Origin: Batkoa obscura
Lineage: Eukaryota > Entomophthoromycota > Entomophthoromycetes > Entomophthorales > Batkoaceae
Assembly: GCA_030770535.1 (NCBI GenBank)
Contig: JASVEC010000003.1
Coordinates: forward strand, 496,001 to 560,000
DNA length: 64,000 nt
Reading direction: 5' to 3'
Positions 1 through 13,403 of this stretch are shown piece by piece. Positions within the stretch are counted from its first letter, which is position 1, and every line of letters starts with the position of its first letter. The translations under genes were made by a program, and so were the position numbers. The notes below the pieces were generated by a model that made no database searches, had not been told where the DNA came from, and was given only the letters and a program-made list of their open reading frames with translations.

Positions 1-89
1 AATTGAATTTTAAACCAATAAAATTCAACGTGTGGCTCTAGCTTTCTTAAAAAACAACACTCAATCCAATCTATAATTTTATTAAAATA

Positions 90-3088
90 ATGGAACTATT
101 CAACCGATTAAAAAAACAACTAAGCTTAAGTGGTAAGGGGAGCGGAAGATTAAGCTCTAGTGCGCAATTAGAAAAATTTCATACTTGTTGGACCTTTATT
201 CATGTAAGTTATTATAATATTCTGCTATTTAAATTCCTATTAAACGTTAGTAATTTCAATAGAGTACTTATTTTATTCAAGATCAAAAACCAAATCGAAA
301 AGTACATGTTCAATTAACAGAAATTCCTAGTTATTTAAAATTAATGGTCGATACTTTAGTACAAGAAGAAATTAAATTAGAAGATGATCAAACTGGAGCT
401 TGTATGGAATATATGTTAAAACATGGGGTGCTAAATATTTTAGTCAATATATCGGAATCCGATTTTCCATTAGGTATTCGTGGAGAAACTATTCGATTTG
501 TATCTACTTTGGTTAACTTATTAGATGTTAAATTTTTAATTCATTCTCCAATTCATATACCCACGTTAAAATTATTGAAACTTTGTATAAAAGAAGATAC
601 TGATAATCAAATGGATAAGTTTAATAATTTTTATGTGGATGATTTGATTGATTTATTATATACCCTTTGTTCAAAGATTCACTCTTCTCCTCCTTTATTA
701 AATATCTTTTTTTATGATAAGAAATGGTTAACTACCCCTCAAAAACAAGGAAGTCCATTAAATAAAGAGGAAATTGCTAATTTAACTGGAGAATATACCA
801 ATGATGAAGATATTAAACCAAAAATTATATTAAATGAAAATGATGGTCCACAATATGAATGTTTATTATTTTCTTATTTATTGAGGTTTGTTCATAGAGA
901 AGGAAAATCAGGAGATTATGCGAGAACAGGGTTATTATTTTTAATTGAGGTTGCAGGCGGTAATTTTAGAGATTATATATTATATCATTCGGATCTTTGT
1001 CCTATTTTATCAGCTGGATTAGGAGCTTTATATTCTCAATTACCACGTAAATTATTAGTTAAATATGTAGATGAAGATCGAATTCAATTTAAATTGACAC
1101 GTAGTAAAGAATTAAATGATGAAGATGGATTAGATGATTTCCAAGTGTCTTCATCCCCTCAATTTAAAATATTAATTGATTCTTTTTTAAAAACATTAGA
1201 ATTTTGTCAAGATATTTTACAAAGATGTCCATCAAGAGCTATTTGTATGGCTTTATTATCAGATATTAAAAGTGTGTTTTTAGAATCTATTTTATATCAT
1301 TCAATGATGGAATCAAGTGATTTAGATGGATCTGCTGTTGCTGTTATTTCATATATTGAAATTATATTAAGTACACTCAAAGACGGTGAATTAGTGGATT
1401 TATTTATTCGATTTCTTATTAATAGTGAAGAAGAAGACATTTTACATAAAGATAAAATGACTAATAGTGAAACTAGTTCTATTAAATCATTTAATAGTAA
1501 TAAAGAAGAAAGAGTAAGAAGAAATACAGAAACCAATAGTATATTATCAGAAAATAGTATTCGAGAAATGAAAGGAAATAAAAATAAAGCACATTTAGCT
1601 TTTAATTTAAAAGATTTATTATTTAATAATTTACAATCCAAATCAATACCAACTAGTATTTCTGCTTTAAAATTATTAAATACAATAATTAATGGACATG
1701 CACAGTATTTATTATTATTATTAGGACAAGAGAATTGTTTACCAGTTACCTTACCACCTACTTCAAGAGTATTATCACCAACAATTCCAACTTTTGAAGA
1801 AGCAGAAAAAGAAAAAATTCATCATTTTAAACAAAAACCATATACAACTATTAGTAATCATCATCAAGAAATTCAATCTTATTTTTTACTAATTAATAAT
1901 ATGGATCCGAGATTTAATAAAGATGGCTTTATACCAGGTTATGAGCCTTATATAAAACAAGTAGAATCAATGTATAATAACTATAAATTATCCAATCATA
2001 TTCGAAAAGAACAAGCTAAAAGTAAAGGACATACAAGACAACATACAATATTAATTAAAAACAATAATAGCAATAATAATAATAATAATAATACAATTGA
2101 ATTAGTTAAAGATTACGGTAGACAAGAAAATGATTATTCATTACAACAACATCATTTAAAAAGAAATGAACCAATATTACAAATTTTATTAGAATTATTA
2201 TCTAACTTTTTTAATAATCCGTGTGAATTAAATTTAGTATTATCTAATGTATTATTTGGTTTAGCTTGTTGTCCTTATATTAAATTAGATGAATTAGTCT
2301 GTTTTCAATTAAATTTAATTAAATATAAACAATCTAAACAAAAATTAAGTCCCATTCAAACAGAATTTAAAAAAGAGAAGAGTAGTGGATTATCAATAAC
2401 TATTGATACTAATATAATTAAAGAAAACTATGAAGAAGAAGTTTATGAAGTTAATCCATTAGAAGGTTTTATTTCAGATTCTGATGAAGAAGAAGAAGAA
2501 GAAGAAAATAACTTATTAAAAATACAACAAATACCATGTCCACCACCACCTTTATTTGATATCTTAAATCAATTGGCACAACAAGTCGATGAATTTCGAA
2601 TCAAAAATAATAAATATGATCTTTGGTTAGAAGAACGTCGAAAACAATTAAATTTATTTAATTTTGATAAACAAACTTCGGCTATTATGGGGGGTAATTA
2701 CGATACATTAAATTTACATAATTCTCCATTACAACAACAAGAAGACATTGATAAACAATCCCAATCAACCACTTCTTTTATTCAACGTACATTATCATTA
2801 TCTTATAATCAAAACACAAAAGATTTATCTTCAATTCAAAAACAACAAAATAAACCACAAAGAAAATTTTCCTTTTTAGAAGCCATTTCAACCCCCAATC
2901 CACCACCTTCTCCTTCAATGCATCATTCCTTTACTCAATTATTTCAAAATAAAGAACTGGATGCTGAATTTAAAAATCATACAATCTTTTTAGATAATGT
3001 ACTTATCTTACAAGAGTGTATTAAAGAAATATTAGCTGCTATTCAAGTACGAAGAGGTTTTGGGATTGATCAAGTACTCTTTTTATAA
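90..3088 (+). CDS. FHIP/FAM160 (RAI16-like) family protein
   Basis: Two exons, 90-203 and 263-3088, give about 979 residues. The 59-base intron has a GTAAGT donor, and splicing to 263 is the choice that keeps the frame. The conserved N-terminal half has helical segments typical of the FAM160/RAI16 family: an IPSYLK stretch, then LVQEE and CMEYMLKHGVL, and further on ECLLFSYLLRFVHREG and YARTGLLFLIE (around 841-945). The C-terminal half is low in complexity, with an Asn run near 2065-2090, an acidic run near 2480-2510 and proline-rich patches. Known family role: FHIP proteins bind Hook and FTS and link early endosomes to dynein/dynactin. This fits with dynactin p62 being elsewhere in the window, but the neighbourhood is not functional proof. 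The family call is fairly sure; the exact paralogue is not. Confidence 0.8.
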
Positions 3089-3329
3089 CTCAAATAAATA
3101 TCAATCTTTTTTTTTGTTCAGTTTTATATTGTTAACTCTATTTTATATAAATCAACTTATCTTTAGTAATATATGTATATTAAATAAATTACATTGATTT
3201 TTTAGCTTAGTCTTTTTAACACTTTCCATATATTTTTATTACGTGTTTTAATATAGTAAATTACATTGCTTAAAACCAACACGTTGCATTGAATTTAAAT
3301 CAATCCGATTCTAGCTTAGAATATATCCA

Positions 3330-3334
3330 CCAAT
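3330..3334 (+). promoter_or_regulatory. CCAAT box upstream of RPA70
   Basis: A CCAATCA pentamer core lies 130 bases before the RPA70 ATG. It fits the HAP/NF-Y site known in fungi. The pentamer alone is weak evidence; similar sites recur before other genes here. Confidence 0.35.
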
Positions 3335-3463
3335 CAAACAAACAAGATCCAGAAACATAACTCAAAAAGCTTTCAAATCTGAAAAAATCAAAATCAATAA
3401 AATTGAAAAAGTACATCTTTAAAATTCAACTTTCTTTTAATAATAATATTAAATTTAAAAAAA

Positions 3464-6296
3464 ATGAATCAACAATATCAACTTAGTAAAGGGTTTGGTA
3501 AATTTTCAGCTAGTGGTAATGGTATCTTTGAAGATTATCCAGGCCAAGTTATTTTACAAGTAGTTTCTATTAAAAATAATCAAGGTGCCAACGATAATGA
3601 TCCAAATAAAAGATATAAGTAAGTATTATTAAATTAAATTAAACCGAATTAAATCAAATTATAATATATATTCTTTTATTGAATATTAATTAACTAATTA
3701 TTTTTTTTAAAAACAATTAGAGCTCTTTGTTGGGATGGTGAAAGTAAAATTCAAGGTAAGGAAATTGGATAAATGATAGTAAATGAATTAAAACTAAACT
3801 CTTTTTTTAATTTCATTTAGTTTATTTTTCAGTCGAATTAAATGAAAAATTACATTCTGGTTATATCCAAAATTATTTATTGATTCATTTAGTTAATGGA
3901 CAATTTGCTGATTTTAATGGAAAAAGGTAATTGGAAAATAATAATAATAATTAATTAAAAATAATTAATAATATCAATAATATTTAATGATTAGATATAT
4001 TATTATTCGTGAAGTTAATGCTTTATATAATCCAGGTCATATTTTAGAAGATCCAGCCATTAATAATAATCTTAATAATAATAATGCTCCTCCACAAGTA
4101 GCTGAAATGCAAAATCCCATTCAAAATTTTCAACCAAATTTAAACAATAATATTAATAATCCAGCACTTAAACAAGAAAATGATCATAACAATAGCTTTA
4201 ATCAAAGTTTTAATAGTAATAATAATCAAAGCTTTAATAACAACTCTAATCAAAATATGAATCAAAACAGGTAAGTATTGAAAGTAAACATATGTAATTA
4301 AATTAAAATTAAAATTATAGTAATATAAATGATTCTGTTCCGGAGGGTATGAGAATTATACCAATTTCAAATTTAAATCCGTTTCAAAATAAGTAATTTA
4401 TTTTAATTTATTTATTCATTTTGTTATTTATTTATTTATTTATAAAATAAGATGGACAATTAAAGCAGTAGTTTCTTTTAAAGGAGATATACGACAATAT
4501 AATAATGCCAAAGGGCCAGGTAGATTAATTAATATTCATTTTATGGATGATAGTGGGGAAATTCGAGCTACTGCATTTAATGAACAATGCGATAAATTTG
4601 GTTCTTTGTTAGAAGTTAATAAGGTAAATTATTATTATTATTATATCAATATAATATTTACATAATATCTATATATTTAGAGTTATTATATTAGTAATTT
4701 AAGAATTGGACAAGCTAATAAAAAATATTCGACATTAAAAAATGATTATGAATTAACTTTTACTTCGGTTTCAGAAGCTATTAAAGTAAGTTTTATTTAG
4801 TATATAGTCATTCATTTATTTTTACTTTTTCTAGTGTGATGAAGAACATCAAGTTAAAGTTCATTATGAATTTATACCTATTTCTGATATTGAGTTAAAA
4901 GATGTCAATTCTATTATTGGTAATAATACATAATATATAATAATAATAAATGATATAATATAGTATATTAAATCAATTTATATTTAGATGTTATTGGAGT
5001 AATTACGGATATTAGTGATATTATTGAATTTACATCAGCTAAACAAAATAAAGAAGTAAGTTAAATTTATTAACAATAATTATTAAAAAATAACATCTAT
5101 TACTTATAATTTATTTAGTTCAAAAAAAGAGAAATGTCATTAGTTGATTCTTCAGCAACAAGTATTAAATTTACATTATGGAATGAATTAGCAACAAGTT
5201 TTAATGGTACTGTTGGAGATATAATTGCATTACATTCCGTCAAGATTGGGGAATTTCAAGGCAAAAGTTTGTCAACTGTTGGAACAAGTATTGTAAATAT
5301 TAATCCAGAAATTAATCAAGCTTATGAATTAAAACATTGGTAAGTTTGATTACCAAAAATAATAATTATTAATATCTAATTTTTATTTATTTTTATTAGG
5401 TATAATAGTAATAATAATAATACTAGTTTTAGAACTTTAGCCAATAACAATATGGGTGGTATGGATATGGGTAATTGTGAAACAAAACAATTAGATGTTA
5501 TTAAAAATGATAATGAATTTGGTAGAAATAATGTAAGTTTTATTAAAATAATAATAGTCAATTTATATAATAAAAATAATATATATTAAATTAATTTTAT
5601 TTAATTTAATTTAGCCCGAAAAATTTAGTTGCATTGCATGGATTACAAAAATTAAAGATGGTGCAACTTATCCAGCATGCCCATCAGATAATTGTAATAA
5701 AAAAGTAATTGAATCTTCAGATGGTTGGTATTGTGCCAAATGTAATCGTAATTTTGAAAATCCAGATTATAGGTAATAATAATGATAATAGTATAATTGT
5801 AAATTTATGCTATATAATATGTTTATAATTTACGTGTATAATGTATTAATGACACTATTATAATAATTAGATTTATTATTAATTGTTCTATATCGGATTC
5901 TCACGAAGATATTTGGGTCAATTTATTTCACGATCAAGCTGTAAATTTATTAGGTTTTTCAGCTAATGAATTTGAACAAAGAAAAGTAAGTTTATAATAA
6001 ATAATAGTGATAATAAATATCAATTAATTTTTTATTAAAATAGAGTGAAACTAATGAACCACAACGACTTGTTAGTCATATATTATTTAAACCATTTATG
6101 TTTTATATAATTGGTAAACCAGATACTTATGCTGTAAGTTTTTATAATAATAATAATAATAATGGAATATTAATAAGTTGTTTATTAAATTTCTTTATAG
6201 GATCAAACTCGAGTTAAGTTTACTGCTCGTAATATTCAAGCTATTGAACCAAGTAATCGTATGGAAGAATTAAAAACTGTATTAAATTCTTATTAA
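3464..6296 (+). CDS. RFA1: Replication protein A 70-kDa subunit (RPA1/Rfa1)
   Basis: About a dozen exons separated by 45-100 base introns encode the large subunit of the single-strand-DNA-binding RPA complex. It acts in replication, repair and recombination in the nucleus. The first exons (3464-3618, 3721-3755, 3821 on) give an N-terminal OB fold with LHSGYIQNYLLIHL. An Asn/Gln-rich linker follows at about 4065-4270. The ssDNA-binding OB folds come next; WTIKAVVSFKGDIRQYNNAKGPG near 4452 resembles the start of DBD-A. DBD-C carries a zinc ribbon at about 5675-5765 with four cysteines in the pattern CPSDNC...CAKC, followed by NFENPDYR, as in RPA70. The last exon ends VLNSY then TAA. The start is the first ATG after a pyrimidine/A-rich leader and begins MNQQYQLSKG. 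The identification is firm; some splice junctions are inferred from frame only. Confidence 0.92.
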
Positions 6297-6375
6297 ATTT
6301 TGATAAAATAAATAAAATCGATATTCTAAGCTTATTGAATATTAAAATATAATACTAATTAATAACTAACATTTT

Positions 6376-6596
6376 TTATTTTATATAAATAATAGTAAAT
6401 GCATATCCATTACCAAATTTAATAACATTATTATAAATTAATATTGGTTTATAAATTATATTAATATTTTCATCAATACAATTAAAATGTTCATTCCATC
6501 CATTTGTATACAATTCATCATCGTTTAATAAATATAAATTATAATTAGAACCTAAACTTACTCTATTAATATTATTTAATTCAATTTTATTTAATA

Positions 6597-6638
<42 letters not shown>

Positions 6639-7509
6639 CTTTCTTTCCAATCGCCAATTCCCCTAATTGATTAGAACCAAAACTATAAATATTATTTTTA
6701 TTATCCATTATTATGTTATGAAACCAACCTGAGTGAATTTCCTTAATTTTAATATTTAAATTTAATTTAATAGGTTTATAACTTGATTTCACCTCCTTAT
6801 TAGCTAGTTGTTCTTTATTATTTCTACCTATTATAAATACTTCATTTTCTTTTGTTAAAAGCATGGTATGATCTAAACCTAAACTAATATCAATAATGTC
6901 TTCTACTTCAATTATCTCAGTTATTTCTATTAAAAATCTATTTTCTTTTGGATTCTTTAATAATTGCCCATATTTATTATCCCCCATACCATATATTTTG
7001 CCTTCTTCTGTTAAGATTATACTATGCTTGATTCCACTATAAATCGATTTAATTTTTTGAGAAAAATTAATTTGATGATAATGTATTTTTTTATCTTTAT
7101 GACCTAATTGATGATAAGTATTATCACCAAATAGAAATACTGTGGATTCATTACTATCCTTTTCACTATTTTTCTTAACTATTATAGTATGATTAAATCC
7201 TAAACTAATTAATTCAATCTTATCTTTCCTTTTCTCTCCCTCTTCATTCCAATAATCATTTTTTTCAAATCGAAAATAATTCTTAATATTTCCCATCTCT
7301 TTGCAATTTAATTGACCAAATTTATTACAACCTGAAATAAAATAATTATCTTGAATATCTTGAATAACACAATGATTTCCACCTCCATAAATATTTTTAA
7401 TAGGACAATTCAAATCTTTAATATGAATTTCAACTCTTTTTTCTTTATCACTTTCAAAACCAAGTCCTAATTGACTTCCACTATTACTACCAAACCCATA
7501 TAATGGCAT
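6376..7509 (-). CDS. RCC1-repeat protein, Ats1-like
   Basis: Single exon of 377 residues made of RCC1-type blades, with repeated G-N-N-x-x-G-Q-L or G-H-K-type units (for example YGFGSNSGSQLGLG at the N-terminus, GDNKYGQL, GSNQLGEL). The start MPLYGFGSNSGSQLGLG strongly recalls yeast Ats1 and short cytosolic RCC1 proteins rather than the longer nuclear RCC1 exchange factor. Known for Ats1: a role with Kti11 in diphthamide and tRNA wobble-uridine modification, first found as a suppressor of alpha-tubulin mutants. A homopolymer of about 13 Asn near residues 290-305 interrupts one blade. It is convergent with RPA70, leaving about 80 bases between the two stop codons. The RCC1 fold is certain; the Ats1 assignment is tentative. 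Confidence 0.8.
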
Positions 7510-7585
7510 TCTTTATTTATATTAGATCTTATATAGAATGTAAATAATAATAATAATAAAGAAGAGAGAATAAGACAATAAAGAG

Positions 7586-8587
7586 TCACATTTTTATTTG
7601 AATTTTATTAATTACTTGTAGTAAATTATGAATTTTCTCTCCATCAACCTTTGATTGGTTATTACGATCAATTAATAAACTGAATATCCCTAATTTTGAG
7701 GACATCAAATAATCACTATAAAAAAATAAAAAACAATATTAATAATATATAATTAATATAATAACATTTTTCTCCCTTACCATTCATAATCATCACCAAT
7801 ATGTAATAATTGATTTTTATTTATATTATATTCCTCTAATATTAACTCCAACATCATTGGATTAGGTTTTAATTTATAATTAATAGATAAATAAACATTA
7901 TCAAAATATTCTATTACTTTTTTTTCTTTCAATACATCAACTAAATAATAAATTAATAATAAATTTAATACAATTAATAATAATATAATAGAAAATAATA
8001 AAATTTTCAACTTACCTATTCTATTGTCCATATTAGAACAAACTACCAATTTGATATTATTACCAAACTTTAATTTCATCATTCTTAGAAACAAAATTGT
8101 ATCCCAATAGAGCATATAATATCTAGCATCAAATTCGTTATAAGTAAACTCTGCCAATTGATCAATCTGTATTCTATTTAAATTATTTTTAAATAAATCG
8201 AAGTAACAATTTCCAATTAATTTTAACCACCATTGCTTTTCTGTAGATGGGACAGAAGAAGAGAGTTTATAATTTGGATATAATGAAGAATGTTGTTTAT
8301 AATGAGTTTTAAAACTATTATTGATTCGAGAAGATAAATTATGTTTTAATTTTAATGGTAAAGTTATATCGCTTTTTTCCAATATTTGACACTGAAAAGT
8401 AAATCTTTGTTAATTTTGTTAATTCTGTTAATTCTATAAGTTTATTATTATAATTGATAGATAGTAAAATGGAATATAAATTAAATAGATCATTACTTAC
8501 ATAAATGCTACCAATATTACCGTTTGGTTTTAATAAAGTATTAAATAAATCTAATGAAATGACTTTGATATTATTATACACTTCCAA
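7586..8587 (-). CDS. HAD-superfamily hydrolase, HDHD3-like (5' end unresolved)
   Basis: Four exons are visible: 8501-8587, 8016-8391, 7781-7940 and 7586-7715, about 250 residues. Family hallmarks of HDHD3-type proteins are the N-terminal LDLFNTL, a cap with YPNYKLSS and KQWWLKLIG, then VVCSNMDNRI, NYKLKPNPMML and HIGDDYECDY. The HAD nucleophile loop normally reads DxDxT; here it reads D-L-F-N-T, so the acid/base Asp at D+2 is Asn, as in some HDHD3 relatives. No in-frame ATG exists before 8587 and a stop lies upstream, so either a small upstream exon or a non-AUG start is used. The second intron (7941-8015) is 75 bases with no in-frame stop. Reading through it would add a hydrophobic stretch; splicing gives NRIVDVLKEKK and matches the family. 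The substrate is unknown. Confidence 0.75.
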
Positions 8588-9063
8588 TAAATTAAAAGTT
8601 AATTGCTTATAACTATAATAATTACTATTAATTACTCATTTTGCTTAAAGCTTAATGTTGAAATTAAATTGACAATTTTTTTATTTCTCATCACAAATAT
8701 ATTTGAAAAGTAAAAGAACCAATCAATTTACAATTATTTTTTAAAAATTGAAAATGAGCTTGAATTTCAGAATTGATAATATCTCTCATTACATCTCCTG
8801 CTTAATTTGTAAATTAAGATATTATATATCCTCCATCATCATAAAGCTATTGTATAAACAAACATTCATGCGTTAAAAATATACTAAATTTAAAATAAAA
8901 ACAAAACAAAATAAAACAGAATAAACTTCATTTTTTTTAAATCATCTTTTATTTAATAACATTTCAAATAATTATAATCACTTTTTCACATACACAAAAA
9001 AGTCATTAAAAATCAAAATCCGTTATTACTTCTCACAAAAATAAAAAATGACTTACATAACAT

Positions 9064-10869
9064 TTAATTTTGATTGCGATGACCATTATTATTACTATTA
9101 TTACTACTATAATTATAATGATTATTCACTCCTGGTGAATTTACTCCACCATTTCCTTGCATTGAATTTTGTTCACTATTATTATTATTATTATTTGGAT
9201 TGTATCTTTGATAATTATTGTTATAACCTCCTCTACCACCTTGATGTTGTTGTTGTTGATGATGATTATTTGGATTATAATTATTACGATGATTATTACG
9301 ATATTGACCTTGTTGGCCACCTTGTTGTCCTTGATGTTGATGGTGGTGTTGATTATTATTGTTATAATGATTTCTGTTATTATAATTATTATAATGTCTA
9401 CCATTATTATTATTATAACTAGTTAAACCTTCCATTTGTTTTTTTTGTACTTCTTTAGCAGCTACAATATCTGGTTGTTGAGTGCGATCTTGATTTAAAG
9501 CACTTGGAGCTACATATAAAGAGCGATCAATTTCTCCAGGTATTGGTTTAATTTCAGTACCTAATTCTTGCTCAATTTTATATAATTGTCGACTATCTTC
9601 TTCAGTTATTAAATTAATAGCTAACCCAAAATGTCCGAATCTACCAGAACGTCCAATACGATGAAGATATGTTTCAGCAGTCTTTGGAAAATCAAAATTG
9701 ATAACTACATTCACGGCTTGGATATCAATACCACGAGTTAATAAATCAGAACAGACTAAATTACGGCATAATCCTTCTCTAAAATCATGGAAAACTCGAT
9801 TACGTGAATTTTGATCCATTTTAGCATGAGTGAAATAACAAGAGTATCCAATTTCAGTAATTTTACGTGCCAATAATTCTACACGAGTTGTACTATTACA
9901 AAATATAATTGATTGATTGATTTGTAATTTAGAAAATAAAGTATTAAGACAATGAACTTTTTGAGATTCAGGTACAAAAGCATAATATTGAGTAATACCT
10001 TTTAAAGTTAAATCATCCATTAAATTAATTTCATACGGTCTCTTCATCCATTTATCTGAGAATTCTTTAACCATTAATGGGAAAGTGGCACTATATAACA
10101 TAATTTGTCTTTCTTTTGAGACATAATCTAATAATTGTTCAACTACTTGAGTAAATTCAGCTGATAATAATTTGTCAGCTTCATCCATAACAAACGTTGT
10201 ACATTCACTTAAATCAGCTACTCCTTTACCAGCTAAATCAAGAATACGACCTGGTGTACCACAAATAATATGAACTGTTTGAGTTAAACGAACAATATCT
10301 TCTTTTAAGTTGGTACCACCAGTAGCTACCATAACTTCAACTCCTAATTTATTACCAATGACTTTACATACTTGAGCTGTTTGTAAAGCTAATTCACGTG
10401 TAGGTACCAATAAAAGAGCTTGTATTTTTGGTTTTTTGACATTGATTTTTTCTAAAGTGGGTATTAAAAATGCTGCTGTTTTACCTGTACCATTTTTAGC
10501 ACGTGCCAATATATCACGACCAGTTAAGGCAATGGGTATTGATTCTTCTTGAATTGGGGAGGGTCTTTCATAACCAAATTCATAAATCCCCATTAACAAT
10601 TCTCTTTTTAATAAAAAGTCATCAAACTCAGTTCCTTTTGTATTAGTAACATCCTAAAGCAATTAAAATTAATACTATTTATTATTAAAAGTAGAACAAA
10701 ATTTACCTCAGTTTGAGGTCTAGTATCTTTTGGTGGTTTTTTTGCAGTTAATTTCCAAGAATCAAAGTTTTGACTATAATATTAATATTAAATGTGAATA
10801 AAATATTTAAAATATTTAAACTTACGTTAAACTTTCTACTGAGTTTATACTATTTGGATTAAAAGACAT
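9064..10869 (-). CDS. DHH1: DEAD-box RNA helicase Dhh1/DDX6
   Basis: Three exons (10826-10869, 10707-10773, 9064-10653) encode 566 residues beginning MSFNPNSIN. The protein is the DDX6/Dhh1/Me31B translational repressor and decapping activator of P bodies. Visible motifs in order: Q motif GYERPSPIQ, motif [24 protein letters not shown], motif II DEAD, motif [14 protein letters not shown], and motif [12 protein letters not shown]. The linker [17 protein letters not shown] before the Q motif is typical of this subfamily. The last ~140 residues are a His/Asn/Gln/Gly-rich low-complexity tail, consistent with condensate-forming Dhh1 tails. Both introns are phase-compatible with GTAAGT/GTAAAT donors. 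The identification is firm. Confidence 0.95.
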
Positions 10870-11766
10870 ATTGAAATATTTTACAAAGAAAATAAAAGCA
10901 AGATTAAGTAAAGAGAGTGAGGGAAAGAAAATAAAAGATTAAAAAAATAAAGATTAACAAGTACAGATAGTAAATCAAAGTTAATTAGCAATAAATTTTT
11001 GTTAAAAAGAACTTAACAAATATATCAATTCTTTTTAAAATTAATGGTTAAATCGTATACCTAATTTGTAATTAATTAGTATCCAATTTACTTAAATTTA
11101 AAAATTCGACTTACTATTTAAATTCGATTAAATAATATATAAATATAAATTTCTTTTAATATGGCTTTGTAAATAAAAATAGTTTAAGTGAATTAACTTT
11201 AAATGATATTTTTATAATAAATGTTTGAATCAAATTTTCAATTGATAAAAAAACGATATAGATGATAAATTTTGAAAAATTATAACTTTCAATAAAATAA
11301 AACTCTTAATATAATTTTAAAGGTTTTAAGTAATATAATTTATAATTTTGAGATGGATGGATCTTCGTTTAATATCTTTTCTTTTAGATAAGTTGTCCTT
11401 ATTCCTTTATGATTGTATACAAAAAAGTATTTATTTTAATTTCATGTACTTTTTCTTTGCTAACGTTATCAGAAAGATCTACCCCATTTTCTTTGTTTTA
11501 TTTCATTCAATCATTTTGTTCCATTTGTTTATTTATTGGTTTTTAATTGTGTTTGACTCTTTTCAATTGCATCAAATATCCGTCAACTTAATTCTTTAAA
11601 AGCTAACTTTAAAGCTTAAATTTAATTGGATATTAATTCTACGTCATCTCTCCAATATTTAACATCAAATATTGATAAAACAATAATAACAGTAATAATA
11701 ATAATAATGATAATAGTAATAAAAGTATTAATATTTAATACTTGGTATGATTTTTGTTTAATAATA
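10870..11766. other. Gene-free spacer between Dhh1 start and PCI gene end
   Basis: Very AT-rich. It should hold the Dhh1 promoter at its left and the 3' region of the PCI gene at its right. Two short open frames (around 11348-11599 and 11626-11880) are hydrophobic or low in complexity and look incidental; the second overlaps the last PCI exon on the other strand. No repeat copy recognised. Confidence 0.6.
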
Positions 11767-13325
11767 TTAAAAGTCACTAGATATAGAATTTATTATAGGG
11801 AATGGTTCCACTTTAGAAAGTACAAGTATCTGTTGATCATGGGCAACATAACCTCGAATAAACTCCTAGATGAACTTTGATAAACTTTATTATAAATGCT
11901 TAAATAAATAAACTTACGTTTCTTATCAAACTTGAAATTTCTAACTCAAGTAAAATATTACATTTATTATTTACATTTCCTTCTTTTTTTAACAAAATAT
12001 GGTGAGCTTTATAAATGGTGTTTAACGGTATCCTTGAATTATTATCATGAATACTATATATTTTTTTAATTAATGAATAGATTATTATTATTCTCATCTT
12101 TTCAATTAGTAATAAACAGTCGGTACTTTTATAATAATCTATACTTTTTTTTAAACTTTTTTCATACAACTGAATATCTCCTCGTTGAACTGCTAATACT
12201 AAAGAGTGGTAATGTTTTACTAAATTAGGATATTTCTGTAATAATTGAACCTTTGGTAAGTTTAATAAGTTAAGTTGTAATGGTATTAAGTATTTCAAAA
12301 TGGATCTAAATTATCGTTATGATTATTGCCATCATGAATAAACAAATAAATGTAGCTTACTCTTGACATTCAGTAGCATAACTTGGACATAACTCAAATG
12401 CTTTTTTAAAATAATTTAAAGCCTTAATTAAAATTAATTTTTATCAATTTATATCCCACTTAAAATAAATAAACACTTACCTCATTATATTTGGATTCAA
12501 AAAAATCGTTAACACCTAAATAATAAAAATAAGCTAACACCTGACTTTTTGGAAGTAGATTGATATCAATATCTGCTGTAGCAATCAACCTCATCACTGA
12601 TTTAATTAAATTAAATTGTTTTCTTTTAATATAAAAACTTAACAATAAATTCACAAATTTATATGTTCCCCATTTTCTACTACTTGTTACCTCCTGTCTA
12701 TCATTACTACAAAAGCCTACACATCTCGTCACTAATTGAGAATATCTTTCTAATTTATCATCACTTTGATTATCATCATCAAGCTAAAAATTATGTCCTT
12801 TAGTGATACTTTGATATAATAATAAACTTACTTTATAAGCCAATTGTTTGATTTCTTTTAATAAAGGATCAAATAAACATAAATGCTCTCTTGTTAAATT
12901 GGTTAATCTTAATAGCTCACTAACAAAAATTAAACAATTATTCTTGATAACTAATAAATAAAAAATAAAAGTTTACCATACACTTTCAAATAAAGCTTCA
13001 AAAATATCTAATAATTCACCTTTACCTAAAGCGTGTCTTGCTTGAGTGAGTTTTAAAAAAAAGGAACCAAAAGGTCGAGTTATCTTTGGTTTTACATATT
13101 CTTCATAGGTTAACTTAACTCCATTTGACTCGTACTAATTTATAATTTAAATAAAATAAATAATGTATATAAATAACTTACATCATTCATATCAAGAAGC
13201 AGCTCTGTGTAAATTACTGGTACATAATCTTTACTTAGTGTAATCCAATCTTTCTTTTTAATTAATGTGTTCACTTCGCGTACATATTGGTTTATAAACA
13301 TGAATTTTACTCCTTTCTCTTTCAT
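11767..13325 (-). CDS. PCI-domain protein, PCID2/Thp1 family (TREX-2)
   Basis: About seven exons with short introns; exon 1 is 13182-13325 and the last is 11767-11865. The start INQYVREVNTLI parallels the INQYLQQV start of human PCID2. A middle exon reads SSRKWGTYKFVNLLLSFYIK, matching the KKWGMLFLVNQLFKIYFK region. The PCI/winged-helix part (11918-12310) contains SILKYLIPLQLNLLNLP, LLQKYPNL, LLLIEKMRIIIIYSLIKKIY and LEISSLIRN. The final exon has FIRGYVAHDQQILVLSKVEPFP, as in the family C-terminus. Known role: Thp1/PCID2 pairs with Sac3 and Dss1 in the TREX-2 complex for mRNA export and genome stability. The ATG at 13325 follows an acceptor-like CAG, so an extra 5' exon cannot be fully excluded, but the N-terminus already matches the family start. 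Confidence 0.82.
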
Positions 13326-13403
13326 TTTCCTGAAATAATTTAATAAAAAGAGGAACTAAGTAAATGATGAGATTTATCTCATTTTAAAAAGCAAAAATTG
13401 CAA

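Noticed and set aside
3-28. 10-bp perfect hairpin at the left edge
   Set aside because: AT-rich and isolated; could be chance, and the window edge hides its context.
9048-9426. Plus-strand and alternate minus-strand open frames over the Dhh1 tail
   Set aside because: They are shadows of the His/Asn/Gln repeat codons (Tyr/Asp/Ile/Leu-only products) and have no family resemblance.
11348-11880. Two short hydrophobic open frames in the spacer after Dhh1
   Set aside because: Low complexity, no motif, and the second overlaps the well-supported last exon of the PCI gene.
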